A DNA stretch of 64,000 nucleotides. Origin: Pollenia angustigena. Taxonomy: Eukaryota > Arthropoda > Insecta > Diptera > Polleniidae. The stretch covers positions 51,150,308 to 51,214,307 of the forward strand of contig OV884056.1 in NCBI GenBank assembly GCA_930367215.1. The letters are read 5' to 3'. Position numbers and translations under genes: made by a program. Below are positions 11,155 through 23,334 of this stretch, piece after piece; position 1 is the stretch's first letter; every line of letters begins with the position of its first letter. The notes below the pieces were generated by a model. That model had not been told where the DNA came from. It worked only from the letters and a program-made list of their open reading frames with translations, and ran no database searches.

Positions 11155-11311
11155 GGCCTCTATTACGGTTTACAACTCTTAATCTTTGTATTATGGTTTA
11201 CAACTTTGCTAAATTGCGGTGAACAAAAACATAACAGGAATTACAACTGATCACAACCAGTTGTCTTTATTACAACTCAACTGAGTTGAGTTGTAAACCG
11301 TAATAGGGGCC
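11155..11311. mobile_element. TAA-flanked MITE, Harbinger-like
   Basis: Terminal inverted repeats GGCCTCTATTACGGTTTACA and its near-complement, with TAA on both sides (11152-11154, 11312-11314). The 3-bp TAA/TTA target is typical of PIF/Harbinger. The inverted repeat continues inward through ACAACTC. The termini closely resemble those of the Myb/SANT-bearing element at 33649-34846. Confidence 0.75.
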
Positions 11312-11314
11312 TAA

Positions 11315-12240
11315 AACATCTTACCAAATTTTTTTCTATTGGGTCCATATTGGATTTTAAAATAAGAACTTTAAGTTGAAATTTTCGAAATTTCCCATTA
11401 CGAAATTCGTTTGTATTTTTGATTTTTTTCCAAAAAATCCCGGGAAAAGTTTTCAGCAGTAGGAAACGTAGTTAAGACACCACAAGATGTTAGTTTTGAT
11501 GTTAAAATGCTCCTGGAACGCAACAAAAGTTTGAGGATCTAGAAGAGAAGGCATTACTTAATTATGAACTTTGAGAAACGCCAAAAGGACTTACAGATTC
11601 CCTGAAAGCGAAAAAGCCAAAAGTTTTATATAAGTACATTGCAGGGGTGTTTCGTTCTGAAAATAAACCGTTAGAGACAATTCAAAAAGAGCACCGAGAT
11701 CAACAACGATTAAAGCAAAAAATCTATTGCGTAAAGATAATCAGAAGAGTGTTTTTTTCATGTAAGATAGAAGGACTGTCCTAATAGAAATGTACCGACG
11801 TTGACACGGGAAAAAATGATCAATTGTGAGAATTTAAAGTGAAAACTAGAATATGTATAGTTAAACTAACACCAAAGCTAAATATTCATTGCCTGAACCA
11901 GAAAGGTGTCTTGACTTGAACAGAACAGAGAACAATCGACAAGTATGTATAAAGAGAAATATTAACTAATAAGTCCAATAGAATCTAACAAGCAGGGTTT
12001 AAAAAACTACAGTCGAAATCAAAAACTGTCGAACAAAAAATTAAAATTTGTCTAAAACTTTTCTCTTTTTGAGTTGGTTTGACAGCTACTGTTTTCATTT
12101 AAAATATCAGAATTAAAGGCAACAGTTTTTTTTTTTTTTGGCCAATGACAAATGGAGAAGTGCAAGAATTTGCAGTATTTCTACTTTGACTGCAATATTT
12201 TGAACGCTGGTTACAAGATACGAAACTACAGTTTTCCACT
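11315..12240. other. Unassigned stretch with coding-like texture
   Basis: Between about 11450 and 11760 the composition is less AT-rich and short frames look vaguely coding, but every frame is stopped and I recognise no domain. It could be a decayed transposon gene. Confidence 0.3.
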
Positions 12241-12254
12241 ATGACAAAGCTCGA

Positions 12255-12939
12255 GTCTTTTCCACAGAAAGAAAAAACTCACACTAGATTTAAGTTTTTC
12301 TACTTACTTAAAGTCCTAATTAGAATTCAATTGAAAATATAAGTACAAAAGTATTTAAAACAATCTAAAATAGCATAACTCTCAATAACCAATATGCGTG
12401 AATACGCGTGTGTTTGTTAAAGTTTGTTGTACAAACAACAACAACCCTTCAAAAGAATTAAAACAAATATTTACTTTTTTTGTATAGAAACAACAACAGC
12501 ACTATAAAAGGAATTAAAATACAATACTTTCATGTTAAAAAATTATTTATGTACTTAAATACATCAAATTTTCAAAATAGTGGAATGATAATGAACACAA
12601 CAAAGGCGAGACAAACATATGTAAAGAATAAGTAAATTATAATATTCTCTCTATCTCTGGGGTAAATGTTAAGGTTAGAATCAATCTCACTTTCCGACAA
12701 TTTCATGTAAGAATTGTTAGTCAAACCCAACTTAGAAATTCTTAATTATTAAGCACAGTTTGCGATTAACTTTCATCTCGCTATTACTTATGTCAATTAG
12801 TTTTCGGATTATTTTAATGAAGGGTCACTTGAATCAAGCTTACTGTACTTGATTTAAGGAAATCCGTTCTTACGTACTACTGACACCATTTAGGCTTGAT
12901 TTAAGTACGGAAGGATTGATTTTTCTTTTCAGTGTAGAC
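12255..12939. mobile_element. CACWGAAA-ended element
   Basis: The left end CACAGAAAGAAAAAA and the right end (complement CACTGAAAAGAAAAATCAATCC) form an imperfect inverted repeat. About 130 bp of the right side (complement strand) is homologous to 51778-51910: both share ACTGAAAAGAAAAA, CTTACTTAA-like text and AATAATCCGAAAAC. No coding capacity. Confidence 0.5.
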
Positions 12940-13032
12940 TTGTACATTTAAGATGAACCTGTATCTCTAACTGTTCCTTAGCTAGGAATTTGTGGCCTAG
13001 CTATAATGAACGGATAACATACTCTATACTTA

Positions 13033-13181
13033 GGCCCCTATTACGTTTCACAACTCAGTTGAGTTGTAATTTCTTAATTTTTGTATTATGGTTTACAACT
13101 TTGCTATATTGCGGTGAACAAAAGCATTACAAAAATTACAACTGATCACAACCAGGTCTTAAATTCAACTCAAGTGAGTTG
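13033..13181. mobile_element. 3'-truncated TAA/TTA-flanked MITE
   Basis: It starts TTA then GGCCCCTATTACGTTTCACA and follows the 11155-11311 element through ATGGTTTACAACTTTGCT and GGTGAACAAAAGCATTACA. The right inverted repeat is cut off after GAGTTGTA. Confidence 0.7.
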
Positions 13182-13189
13182 TACCAGTA

Positions 13190-14730
13190 GTTTCTTATGC
13201 AAGTTGAATGGTTCTCGAATTAAAATAGTACTGCAGAAGTTTTTCTGACGAGGAGGAAAAATAAACTTTACTGTTTCAATGTCCGAAAAAAACTGTGTTC
13301 AGTTTTCTGTGTCAATGTCCGAGAGTTCAGGACATTAGAGAGGGATACTTGGGGTACCAGTGTTTATCTGTTTGGATGATCTATAGAGCTAAAGTGACTT
13401 GTTCTTTTCATTAGGGAACCGAACTGGTTGAAAGGAAGATCTGTTCTCTATGATGGGCTTTCATTGGCGCTGGGTATCACAAAAGGACCACTGCATGACC
13501 CATGTAATCTGTCTTTTAAGACGACAACCCAAGGCCCTATCTAATTATAATGACAAATTTCATCCTCAAGTAAAACTACAGCTTGTAAATAAAGAATTGC
13601 AATTGCTTTGTATTGCACACAGCGATTCCATATCAAAACAATTTTTTTTTTTTTTTACTTTCTTATTTCATTCGACTATTTTGTTTGATTTTCGATTCTT
13701 TTTTGGTGACTTTTTTTTGGATTTTTTCTAATTTTAACGGGTATAAAAACTTTAAGCCCCTTTTAATCGGTTATTTACCATCTGAGCATTTGTTTAAGCT
13801 GCCTTTTCCTCTTTTAACCAATTGTAATGGCTGATTATGGTTTTTGCAACTAGTAGTAAAAAAATAAAAAATAAAACAAAAAGTAAGTTTTATTTTTTTA
13901 GCAGCAGCACGAAAAAAAAGAAGATGCAATAAAAGTCAATATACAAAATAATAATCATAAATGTCTTGTCGTCATATTTTTTTCTTTCTTCATTTGGGTT
14001 TTTTTGTTGAACGTGAAAACATTTCCTTCCCCAACAGTCAAATGCTGTCAGTAAGGCTTCCTCGTTCTTGTCTTCTTCCTATTTGTTTTTTTTTTTTGCT
14101 GTTTATCATTTTATCTTTAAGTGATGGCCATTAAAATGGCATCATCTGTGGCAAATAATAATCTCTTTTCAAAAATGTTATTGTTCATTATTTTCTTGTT
14201 TTGAAGTTGTTTAATTTCGGCTTAAGGGAAGTGTGTGTTTTTTTTGTTTTCTTTTTAGTTTTCTTACTTTTATCACTTCAAGCTTATTTTTTCTTCGTTA
14301 TTTGTCTATAGCGATATGATGGCCTGGAGTTGAAATACGTCAATGTTCGCGTAACTTGTTAAAATTGGCGCTTAGTTTGTTGTTTTGAAATGTGGTTTTA
14401 AAGTGGCTGCTGCTTTTGATTTATAGATTTTCAAGGAAAACAAATCAAAGTTGAAACTTCCAAAAAAAAAACGATAATTATTAACATGAAATCAATAGAA
14501 ATAAGGTGAATTCTACGAACAATATACAAAATATTTAAGAATAGAAAACGGATATTTTAATTAAAAACTTATTCGGGGTATAAAATTTTTTTGTTTTTTC
14601 TTGGAACTTTTATCGGAATTTTTGTTGTTGTTGTATGAAAAATACGTTTTTGTGGATTTCTAAAACCGCTTTTTTAATAATTTTTATTTTTGCGATTTTA
14701 AATTTTAGGCGATTTTTAACATTTTGATAT
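13190..14730. other. AT-rich stretch, no gene seen
   Basis: Frames at 13450-13834 are dominated by poly-Phe from T runs and show no domain. Nothing else is recognisable. Confidence 0.45.
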
Positions 14731-14746
14731 GGGGGGGGGGGGGGGG
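14731..14746. repeat. Poly-G run
   Basis: Sixteen consecutive G in otherwise very AT-rich DNA, just outside the left end of the fold-back element that follows. Confidence 0.9.
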
Positions 14747-14755
14747 TGCTTTAAA

Positions 14756-15309
14756 ACCATGTGAGATAAGGCCATGATGGCTTTATTGCTCAATGGAATG
14801 GGAGATAAAGCCATAATGGCCTTATTGCCCAATCATTGAGAGGTAAGGATATATTTAAAATTTTGCGAAATGAGATTTATAGCCATATTTTGTTCGCAAA
14901 TGGGAGATAAAATATTTTTCCAGAATATGTATTGCTTTGCATGGTGTTAACATTCTGTAAAAGGGAAAATCCTTAGGTATCATTGAAAAACATTTTTTTA
15001 TTCTTGTGACGCACGCAGGAAAACTTTATTCAGCGAAGCCACCTGCCGCGTCCTACGAGAGGAAAAAACCCCTAAGCACGGCCGCAGGCCGCTACGCAGA
15101 AAAACTTTAGTATGCGAAGCCAGATTTCAATACTTAACTTAAGTGTCTCCGGAACTGAAATGAGAGATAAAGCCATTTTCTGATATTGCTAATGTGTGCT
15201 AAGGCCATTATGGCTTTATCTCCCATTCAAAAGAAAAACAAAAAAAAAAAAAGGCTTTATCTCCCTATTGAATGAGAGATAAAGCCATCATGGCCTTATC
15301 TCACATGGT
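14756..15309. mobile_element. Fold-back element built of GATAAAGCCAT units
   Basis: The first 31 bp (ACCATGTGAGATAAGG...) recur exactly inverted at the right end. Between them the unit GAGATAAAGCCAT, followed by AATGGC or ATGGC, occurs repeatedly in both orientations, so the whole can fold on itself. The centre (about 15010-15125) is strikingly GC-rich and contains two copies of a CGCAG-AAAACTTTA...GCGAAGCCA sentence about 80 bp apart. No coding capacity and no clear target duplication. Confidence 0.65.
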
Positions 15310-15377
15310 ACTGATTATAATTTTTACCCATTCTTTAAAAAATAAAAATGCGGTATAATGCCAATTTTAATTTGTGT

Positions 15378-16125
15378 AATTGAGGGGTATAGAATCAAAG
15401 ACTGCAAAGTCCACATTTATAGTTTTCGTAATATATAGTAAACACCTCTAGCTCAAAGTATATTCATATTTATGTATTGTATATCTGATATTCAGTAAAT
15501 AAGAATATGATGAAGATATGACGCAAGTTTCAACCAAATCGATATAGCAGTTTGCTGGCAATTATAATAATAAAATTGGAGATTGCTGTGTTTGCTCTAA
15601 TCAAATGGACATTGCTGCTTTTTTAGTATTGGCAAGTACTTAAAACAGTCAGTAGTTATAAAATTCTTAAACTTAACATAGGCTTAGTTTTTTCTTGATT
15701 GAATTGGAGGAACTTCATAACAACTTAGCTCCATAATTACGAATAAAGACAAAGTTATAAAATGAACAATAAAACAAACTGCTTCATATAAAAAAAAAAA
15801 AAAATTGTTATATTTTTAATTTCTTTTTAGTTTTGTTTTGCAAAAAGGGAAAAAAATAAAAAAAATAGCCTGCATTTTCGAAAAGAGTTGAGAGAAAAAG
15901 AGCTTAACAAACTGTGATCATTGCAAAAACGACAATGTCCAATGGACATTGCCGTTTTTGCATAAATTCTTAATTTTTGAACATACTTTTTTATGGGATA
16001 AAAGTGTTTCTGGTAATGTAACATTCACTAATTGGAAGCATTCATTAAATACAACTAAATAGCATTTTTAGTTACGTTTGTGAAAAAAGTGGACTTTGCA
16101 GTGTTTGATTCTATACCCCTCAATT
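15378..16125. mobile_element. TIR element with GAGGGGTATAGAATCAAA ends
   Basis: Left AATTGAGGGGTATAGAATCA, continuing to CTGCAAAGTCCAC, is mirrored at the right end with about one mismatch over 38 bp. It spans 748 bp without recognisable transposase. A 65-codon minus-strand frame at 15827-16024 is unrecognised. A near-perfect 39-bp palindrome lies at 15923-15961. Confidence 0.7.
15923..15961. repeat. Near-perfect palindrome
   Basis: GCAAAAACGACAATGTCC is followed immediately by its complement with a single mismatch, giving a strong potential cruciform. Confidence 0.85.
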
Positions 16126-16815
16126 TAAACTTGGTCGTTAATAAATTATCCTATTGCCACTCTGTAACTTGCGCTTATTTTGTCTGTATCTTCTTTCATG
16201 TTCATTCGGCAGGTTATTAAATTTTTAATCATTAATGCAGAAGAATCTAATACAAGCCGCTTTAAGTTAAAATATAACCTGCTAAAAACGATTTCGCTCT
16301 ATGTTCATTCAACATTCTCAATTACATCATCTTTGTAATTTGTATGGTCCAGAAACAATGTTGCCTTTAAAGTTTTAATTATTAAATTTAATGTTTAATT
16401 TTAAAAACTAAGTTGTAAATAATAAAATTTGCAACAGACTTTTTATATTAAACAATTGCAGACAGTCAGACAGCAAACATGTGTTTGAGCAATAAAAGTC
16501 ATTTAAGAAAAATAGACATTTAAATTATAAAAGTTAGTTAATTTAAACTATATAAATAGAATGATTTATTTTAAAAACCATAAATAAATAGACACTTAAT
16601 TAATAATAACGACCCCTGCATGCTTATGATACACAACATCTATTATACAGGCCTGTCACACGTTCCAATTGGGATGTCTTTAAATCCGTGGTTTTAATTC
16701 CGATCGAATTTGTTTAAGTTTCCTTAACAAAGTTTTCGTTTTTGAAGAAGCAAAATACGGAATTTCTTCCACTTTCTGGGACAAGTAGAATAAAAATAAT
16801 TTTTGATATTAAAGA
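16126..16815. other. No recognisable feature
   Basis: AT-rich sequence without supported gene or clear repeat. Confidence 0.4.
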
Positions 16816-16829
16816 GTACTACAGGAGGG

Positions 16830-17310
16830 AGTCAGTAGCCACCTGTGAGACGGTAACGAACTGACTACTCTTTGAGGTCTCCGTTAGTATGCTTCTTGTG
16901 GAAAATGCTTCCTGTCCCCAGGCAAATTATCTTGCGGAAGTTTCGCATTTCCGTTGAAAAGATACTTTCGGCAACACGTGGTAGTTGTAGTTAACAACCC
17001 AAAGTCGCCGGGAAGGATATCCTGGGCTGATTTTTCACCACTTTATCGAGAACTCGACTTGAGGGAGGATCTTTCCTAGGAGCTGTTGCTTCTCCACAGA
17101 AACTGCTAGGCATTTTTCCAAAAGCAGCGGAGGTTCAACAGCTTCAGTTCCTAAACAAGGAGCGAATGTTTTATCTTGCCCGATTATGCACTCGAATGGA
17201 TACATGGATGCAATGGTGCCTCTCACATTCGAGGGCGGTTGGTTTGTCACCCAGTGGTTAAGATCAACTATGGAGTGAGCCTTAGGGCAGGTATCCAAGT
17301 TAATCTTTTC
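16830..17310 (+). repeat. Left copy of a diverged direct repeat pair
   Basis: This segment is less AT-rich than its surroundings and is collinear with 18960-19440. Shared blocks in order are GTTAGTATG.TTCTT, TTGCGGAA.TTTCGC, GATACTTTCGG, CACGTGGT.GTT, TTTTTCACCAC, TGAGGG, GCTGTTGCT, AGCGGAGGTT, ATCTTGCC.GATTATGCACT. Identity looks to be around two thirds by eye. A minus-strand frame of 87 codons (17035-17298) is open here but broken in the other copy, so coding is not supported. It could be an LTR or part of an unrecognised retroelement. Confidence 0.5.
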
Positions 17311-18480
17311 CTCAGTATATCCACGGCATAATATGATTTATGACATAACTCAGGTGTATATATATATGTAATTTATTGGTCTGGATTTCCTCCGGTTGTT
17401 TTTACAACAAAAATTTCATAAATTTTCCATAACATTTTAAACAAATTTAAAACTAATTGAAGTCTTATTTAAAAATCATTTTCATTTCAATAATTTTTTT
17501 TTATTATTTCGCACTTTGGTGTGACATTTTAACTTCTCTTCAAGTCATTATAAATCAAATTTTATTGGACCTAAAATTCCAAAAAACACAAACCATATAA
17601 AAATCACAAAATCTGTGTGTTATTTAAAACTGTAAAAATCATAAATCTTTCTCAAAGCACCAGAACGAATTTTAATTAAGAAGAGTGATATGAATGAAGC
17701 TTCATAGTTTTCTGCCAAACAACATTTTAAATGCTGACGATTGCTTTAAATTCCTTTCAATTTGACAAAATTATTTTTAGGGTCTTGAAAAAAATTCGAT
17801 GTTTTTTAATAGCAAGAGAATTTACGTTGAGTAAGGAATAGTTTGTCAAGCGAAAATTTAAACAAATATAAAATTTTTACAAAGTCAGCAACAATAAAGA
17901 TTTTTAAAAAGAAAAAACACTTCAAAAAGCATTAAAAATGGCGTAATAGAAAAGAACTGAGTGTACTCGTACTAGAGTTTTGTTGTTTTTATGGCCCTTT
18001 AAGCATAAAAACCTGTTTTCTTACGATATAATTGCACAAAGATGTGGCGGAAATTGTAGGGGAAATTAAAATCAAAACGTCAGCGTTTTATATAACAGAA
18101 ATTTAAGAGTTTTACTCTTATAACTGAAAATATTTGTTAAAAATCTTTTTAAAAATAAAAATGCCTACCGAATCCATTTTTTTTAAGAAAATTTGCGTTC
18201 ATTACTGAGCAGCTATTTTAACATATTGATTTAAAATTGTTAATAACTTCGGATGATCCGCTGGGGTAATCGGGTTTATTCTCAATGAGATCTTTATACC
18301 TGTTTTTTATAAATGGGTCGATTCGCTGCTTGTCGTTCTTATTGTATTTTCAGCCGTAAGTTCTTTAAAGTTTTTAAACCCATTTCAATTCATCTCATAC
18401 CATAACACCACACCTTGTCTTATTTCAATTTAAAGATAGGAAGCGCTTAATGAAAGACCCTTTAGTTTTAGTACTTTTTG
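17311..18480. other. Spacer between the direct repeats
   Basis: AT-rich and without recognisable retroviral-type domains (protease, RT, integrase), although it would be internal sequence if the flanking repeats were LTRs. Confidence 0.4.
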
Positions 18481-18495
18481 GACCCTCACTAACAT

Positions 18496-18777
18496 TCAAT
18501 AATCATTGAAGGCACTAGAAACAATATTTCTTATTTTATTGCACGTTTTTGTGGGGATTGTGGTTTTGAATTCAAAGAAACCATTAAAATAAGTTCCGGA
18601 ATCAGGATTAAGCGCCTTCAATAAAATTGAAGAGTTAACTGTAATATTAATAGATGAAAGAATATTTGAATTAAGTTTTTTTACTCTTGAACTGATCCAA
18701 ATCTGTTTATTCCTTAGGTACTTCTTGGCACTATACTTTAGATCAGTGATTGGCAAATTCCTAATTTCTTGGTGCAT
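18496..18777 (-). other. Unrecognised 93-codon frame
   Basis: A minus-strand frame with an ATG start and unusually even amino-acid use for this window (fewer homopolymer residues). It contains NPDSGTYFNGFFEFKT and a C-terminal TCNKIRNIVSSAF. I recognise no family. It lies between the direct repeats at 16.8 and 19.0 kb and could be a degraded piece of an element's internal region, or chance. Confidence 0.25.
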
Positions 18778-18959
18778 ATGCGATAAAATTCCGATTTCGC
18801 GATATCATTCTCTGTTTTCTTCGTTTTTTACTGATGGTGCTCAGCTCCCTCTGGAGGTTTTTAGCGATCGTCTAAAGGTGTTACATCCTCCTAATAAATC
18901 AGGCAGGCCGATACCTGTGATTCGGCCAAAATCTAAAATTGACAGCTCTTAAGAGATCT

Positions 18960-19440
18960 TCACGACTTCTTGCGATCGCGGCTGACTAGAGATCCAATAT
19001 GGTGCAACGAAAGTCAGAAGCTCCCGTTGACACGGCACTAGCATTTTTGAGGCTTGTGTTAGTATGATTCTTTTGGTGTGTTAGTATGATTCTTCCTCTC
19101 TATCAGAGAGATTTACTTTGCGGAAATTTCGCCTGTCCATTGACAGGATACTTTCGGGCATCACGTGGTGGTTATGGTTCGTGGAAAGGACTAAACTGAA
19201 AATCCCACTAAACTGTTAATTTTTCACCACGTGTGGAGAATTTCGGCCTGAGGGTGGAACTTCTGTAGGTGCTGTTGCTACTCAACAGAAGTTGCTGGAA
19301 TTTTTCAAAAACCAGCGGAGGTTACATAGCTCAAGCTCCTAGGTAGGGTGCGCGGTTATAATCTTGCCGGATTATGCACTCAAATTGCTAGCTAGGTGCC
19401 TTCCACACTTGGTGGTCGGTGATAAGTTAAAGAACGGTTC
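18960..19440 (+). repeat. Right copy of the direct repeat pair
   Basis: Collinear, same-orientation homologue of 16830-17310. It carries an extra local duplication of TGTGTTAGTATGATTCTT (about 19056-19096). Confidence 0.5.
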
Positions 19441-19449
19441 ATTCCATCT

Positions 19450-21480
19450 GGTAGGTAAAAGTATAGTTGTAACAATAGAAAATTTTATATAGCCTTAGCT
19501 ATAATTCAGTTGTGAAAGCTAGCGTTAAGTTGTGAAAACGGGCCTAAGAATGTCGAAAAAAGTACGATCGTCGTTTTCATTGTGTTTTCTTAAACAACAT
19601 TTTTTTTAAATTTACAGCTGGAACTGTTTGTCTTCAAATTTTTCTCTTTGTCGCTTAACGCCCTTATTGAGTTTTCGCCTCTTAAAAAGTACAAACTTGC
19701 TAAAAGTACACAGCAATTTTATAACTTCTAGACTTTTCTGGTGTGGTCTTCTTGATTTTTTTATTTTTCATTACGCTGATGACATTGCCGATGATGACGA
19801 TGATTTGGAAATACATGCGTTTGCTCCCATAAGTGATGTGTGTGCTCGCAATGAATTGTTTATTTTAATTGTGCGTAACGATAATGTATGTTTATGCTTT
19901 CAACGCAAAAAAAATACCGAAAACTATTAAAAGATTTTTTTTTTTTTTTTTGTTTTAGGCTATAAAGTGTTTCAAAGTGGTTTTTATAACAAAGAGGAAA
20001 ATTTTAACGAAAACTAATTTCGAATTTTATTTATTTGTTTTTTTTCAAAATTGGTACAATTAAATTCTGAAGTCGTTTTATGAAATAGGAGAAGTAAATT
20101 GAAGAAGAAATTAATATTTGAACACATTAAAAAAAAATATAAAATGTTAAGTACCCAAGTTCAAAGAGACCTAAAGTTAACAAAATTTTTTTAAAACTAT
20201 CAAGTAAATATATATATATTTTCTTAAAAAAAAAGAAATACATACCTATTAAGAGAACAACTCAGCTATTTTTTGGCTTCAATTCAATAAGATTTTTAAC
20301 TACATAAGTATAATATAATGACTTACAAATTAAATACAATCGTTAGCTTAAACTTATTATTTTTTTTTTTTTTTAAAAGATAAAATATACTTCAAAAGAA
20401 CATTTCTTCTTTGAAGATTGGAAAAGTATCAAGCTAGTTTTTGGTTACGCCGACTGAAGATAAACTTATGAAAACATATCGCACTTTTTCATAAAGAGGG
20501 TATCGTTAAATTTATATTTTTACTTTTTGGAAAACTCGACATTTAATAACTATTCACGTCTACTCGCTGTAAAATTATCTGATTTAAAAATTCTATTTCA
20601 TATGCCTTAAAATTAAATTAATAATGGTTTTGCTTCGACTCATGTTGAGGTAGCCAGTCTCTGGCAGCATATTTTTGGGCATTTTTTATTGGTGGCTCTC
20701 TTTTAAGAGATCATTTGGGGTCGATAGAATTCTCCCGTGAGAGTCTGGCCAGATTCCAGTGTATTCTAATAATTGATTAATTTTTTTTCAGGCAGAAAAA
20801 GCAACCAATTTTCTTACTTTCCAATCCTCAAATATTTATCCTTCTTCCGGATGTTTTTCCTCTACATCATAACAAGTAGTCAAAGAGAGATCAGATTCGT
20901 TATTAACCTTCAAAACATTGCAGTAACTTTTTGCAGTTTTTTCCAAAAAAAAAAAAAAAGCAAATGAAACCAAGTTTCCCGTTAAAAATTTTTCATTTTT
21001 CAAAACATTTAAAAGCTGAAATTCAATAGTTTTAAAACGTTACACGTTTTGCTGATAAACTTATTTTAAAATATAAAAAAAAACTGTAAATTATTTATGA
21101 TCTTTTAAGTCATTTTGACAAATTTATTCTCCTAGACATCATTAATCAAGTTATAACACCTGAACTATTAACAACAATATAAGGGTCCATTATTAATTGT
21201 TTAAAAATATGACCTTCAATCTGTTCATATATGAACAAAGTAAAAACTATAAATTATTTTTTATTGTTTCAAGTATTTTATGAAATAATACCTCAATTTG
21301 AAATTTTTTTAAACTAAACGGCCCTGAATCTAAATAAAACGAGAGAATTACGCAGTCCGGTAACTTTAGAACTGTAAAACAACTTGAACGGAAAAATTCT
21401 TCAATTTTCGAAAGATTAATTAAAGAACGATTTATTTAGCAGAAAGGAAATATTTAAATAGAATTACTTATGTAAAATAG
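19450..21480. other. AT-rich stretch, no gene seen
   Basis: The 100-codon frame at 19628-19930 contains HYADDIADDDDD, which by eye mimics an RT box, but the surroundings show no RT homology. The text near 19500-19550 (GTTGTGAAAACGGGCCTAAG) resembles the end of a GGCCCGTTT..CACAACTT MITE such as 61869-62086. The rest is unremarkable. Confidence 0.4.
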
Positions 21481-21815
21481 AACTTTTTAGAGAATTAGGG
21501 CTTCTACATCTAGAGTAAAGTAGGCTAGACAGTTAAATATATGGACTATCAAAAAGATCCAGGCAAAATGCTAGGTCTATGCGAGACCAACATGCTTGAA
21601 GTTTGTTGCTCTATCACGACCTAAGATATGCCAGAGCTGCTTTATGTTTCGCGGCAGCATTTCCTGAAATAGGCGTTAGCCAGCCTCCAAGTCAGACATC
21701 CATACGAAACCTGAAACCGCGGTATTTATGTTGTCTTTGTGAATACCCCTGGAGGCTTGAAGGGATTATCTTAAGGTTTTACATTCTACGGCAATAAATA
21801 CCTTGAACACCTTGA
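21480..21815. other. Less AT-rich unassigned block
   Basis: A 330-bp island with more balanced composition and a 64-codon frame (21603-21797). No domain recognised. Confidence 0.3.
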
Positions 21816-21965
21816 ACACCCACAAGCGGTTCGTGCTACGGTCGTTATATAGAAATTATAAAACATTAAAATATAATCACCCTTATTGTGTTTGGCGTAC
21901 TTAAAATGCGCCTAAGACTGTTTGGTAATAGATTAAAGGAAACAAGTTCACGTTCTCTTCGTTTT
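21815..21965. repeat. Fragments of two dispersed repeats
   Basis: AAGCGGTTCGTGCTACGGTCGTT matches 6.91-6.94 kb in sense. From 21880, CACCCTTATTGTGTTTGG and GACTGTTTGGTAATAGAT match one arm of the palindromic hairpin at 30557-30695, with the second arm missing. Confidence 0.6.
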
Positions 21966-22084
21966 CACATCGTAAGTGTGAAAATTAATAATTTTAAAAT
22001 AATTTTTTATATATGTAAATGATTTATTTATGTTAATATATACATTTCAATCATTTAAATCTAGATGAGCAAAAAAAAGCACTA

Positions 22085-22700
22085 AATTCAAAAATAAAGC
22101 CATATTCTAGCCATTAACAATGATATACGATTAGACTTTAAATGACGATGCTATATATGTATATAAAACAAAAAGGACTGTAATTAAGGGCGTGGCAAAA
22201 ACAATTTTTTTTAAAGTTTTTCAAACTTAATAAATATACCTTTTATTTTAGGGCGTGACTGATGAAAATATTATTGCTTGTATTGGCTTCTACCTGATTT
22301 AATGTAGTATGTGTGTGAAAAAGAAAAAAGGCGCTTAATTTGTAGGCGTGTAATAAAAGTGGGCATATTAAAATCTATACATACGTAGTTTTAGAAGGAC
22401 TTTCTTGGCACGTAAAAAAAATTGGACATTAGGGGGAAGGATCCGAGATGGCATAAGTGGCGTCCAGAATTTGAGGTCGGATTAAAAAGTCACTAAAGAC
22501 AAAAATGAAGCCACTATCAAGCCATGAAAAACGATATGCAATATGATGAGATCGGACTTTAAATGGCAGCGCTAAATATAAAAAACCAAAAGGGCTGTAT
22601 TTTGCGGCGTGGCAAAAAAAATGTTTCCTGTTTTAGAAACTTCATTGACATATCTTTCATTCTAGGTGGTGACTGGCACAACTTTTTTTTTTGCATGGAG
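22085..22700. repeat. Imperfect tandem pair, about 410-bp period
   Basis: The text GACTTTAAATG.C...GCTA, then AAAAGG.CTGTA, then GGCGTGGCAAAAA occurs at about 22130-22205 and again at 22555-22620, each preceded by an AA.GAAGCCA/AAAGCCA sentence. The style (GGCGTGGC, GATCGGACTTT) matches generic fly dispersed repeats. Non-coding. Confidence 0.5.
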
Positions 22701-22748
22701 GTCGACCTGGTCTAATCAACATACTTATATATCATGATGGAAAAAAAT

Positions 22749-23101
22749 GTCATGTGCGACAGATCACGTGCGACATTATTTTTATTTAAAATGACAGCCA
22801 TATTTAAGAGATATGAGTGCATAACATTCTAATATTTTTCGCATTCAAATAATGCCTCAGGTTTCGCGGAAATCGACATTCGAAAATATGGCCACAAAAA
22901 CCACTTCTGTTTTCGTCACGTGCAAATGCTTTGTTTTTTTGCAATTTTCTTGAAAACGAAACAATTTATCAAAATGAACAATAGCACCAATTATAGGGCT
23001 AATTAAAAGCTATAACTTGAATCTATTGGCAAAATAAATATACGTTTTATTTTGACTTTTGTCTAACTTTAAATGTGTACGATGGTCACGTTCGACATGA
23101 T
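22749..23101. mobile_element. Possible diverged MITE
   Basis: TCATGTGCGACAGATCACG at the left and the complement of TCATGTCGAACGTGACCATC at the right suggest a worn inverted repeat of about 28 bp. Weak call. Confidence 0.3.
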
Positions 23102-23334
23102 AGAATTGCCCATATCATTCTTGGGTGTGCACGGCGAACGCCAAATAATGTTCTGTTTATTTTCGAACACTGGTGTTTTTATGATAGGGCAAGGTTCATA
23201 AAAATTAAGCAAAAATATTATCTACTTATGAGATTTGTTTGGTCATAAAAATCAGCGAAATCGTCATATTTTTTATATAGTGTGTATATAAATACATATG
23301 CTCTTGGAATAAGAATTATGGCACAATAACGCCC

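Noticed and set aside
17035..17298. 87-codon minus-strand frame as a gene
   Set aside because: The homologous stretch in the second repeat copy is interrupted by stops in the same frame, and no domain is recognisable.
19628..19930. Frame containing HYADDIADDDDD, resembling a reverse transcriptase YxDD box
   Set aside because: No other RT motifs before or after it; the Asp run comes from GATGAC simple sequence.
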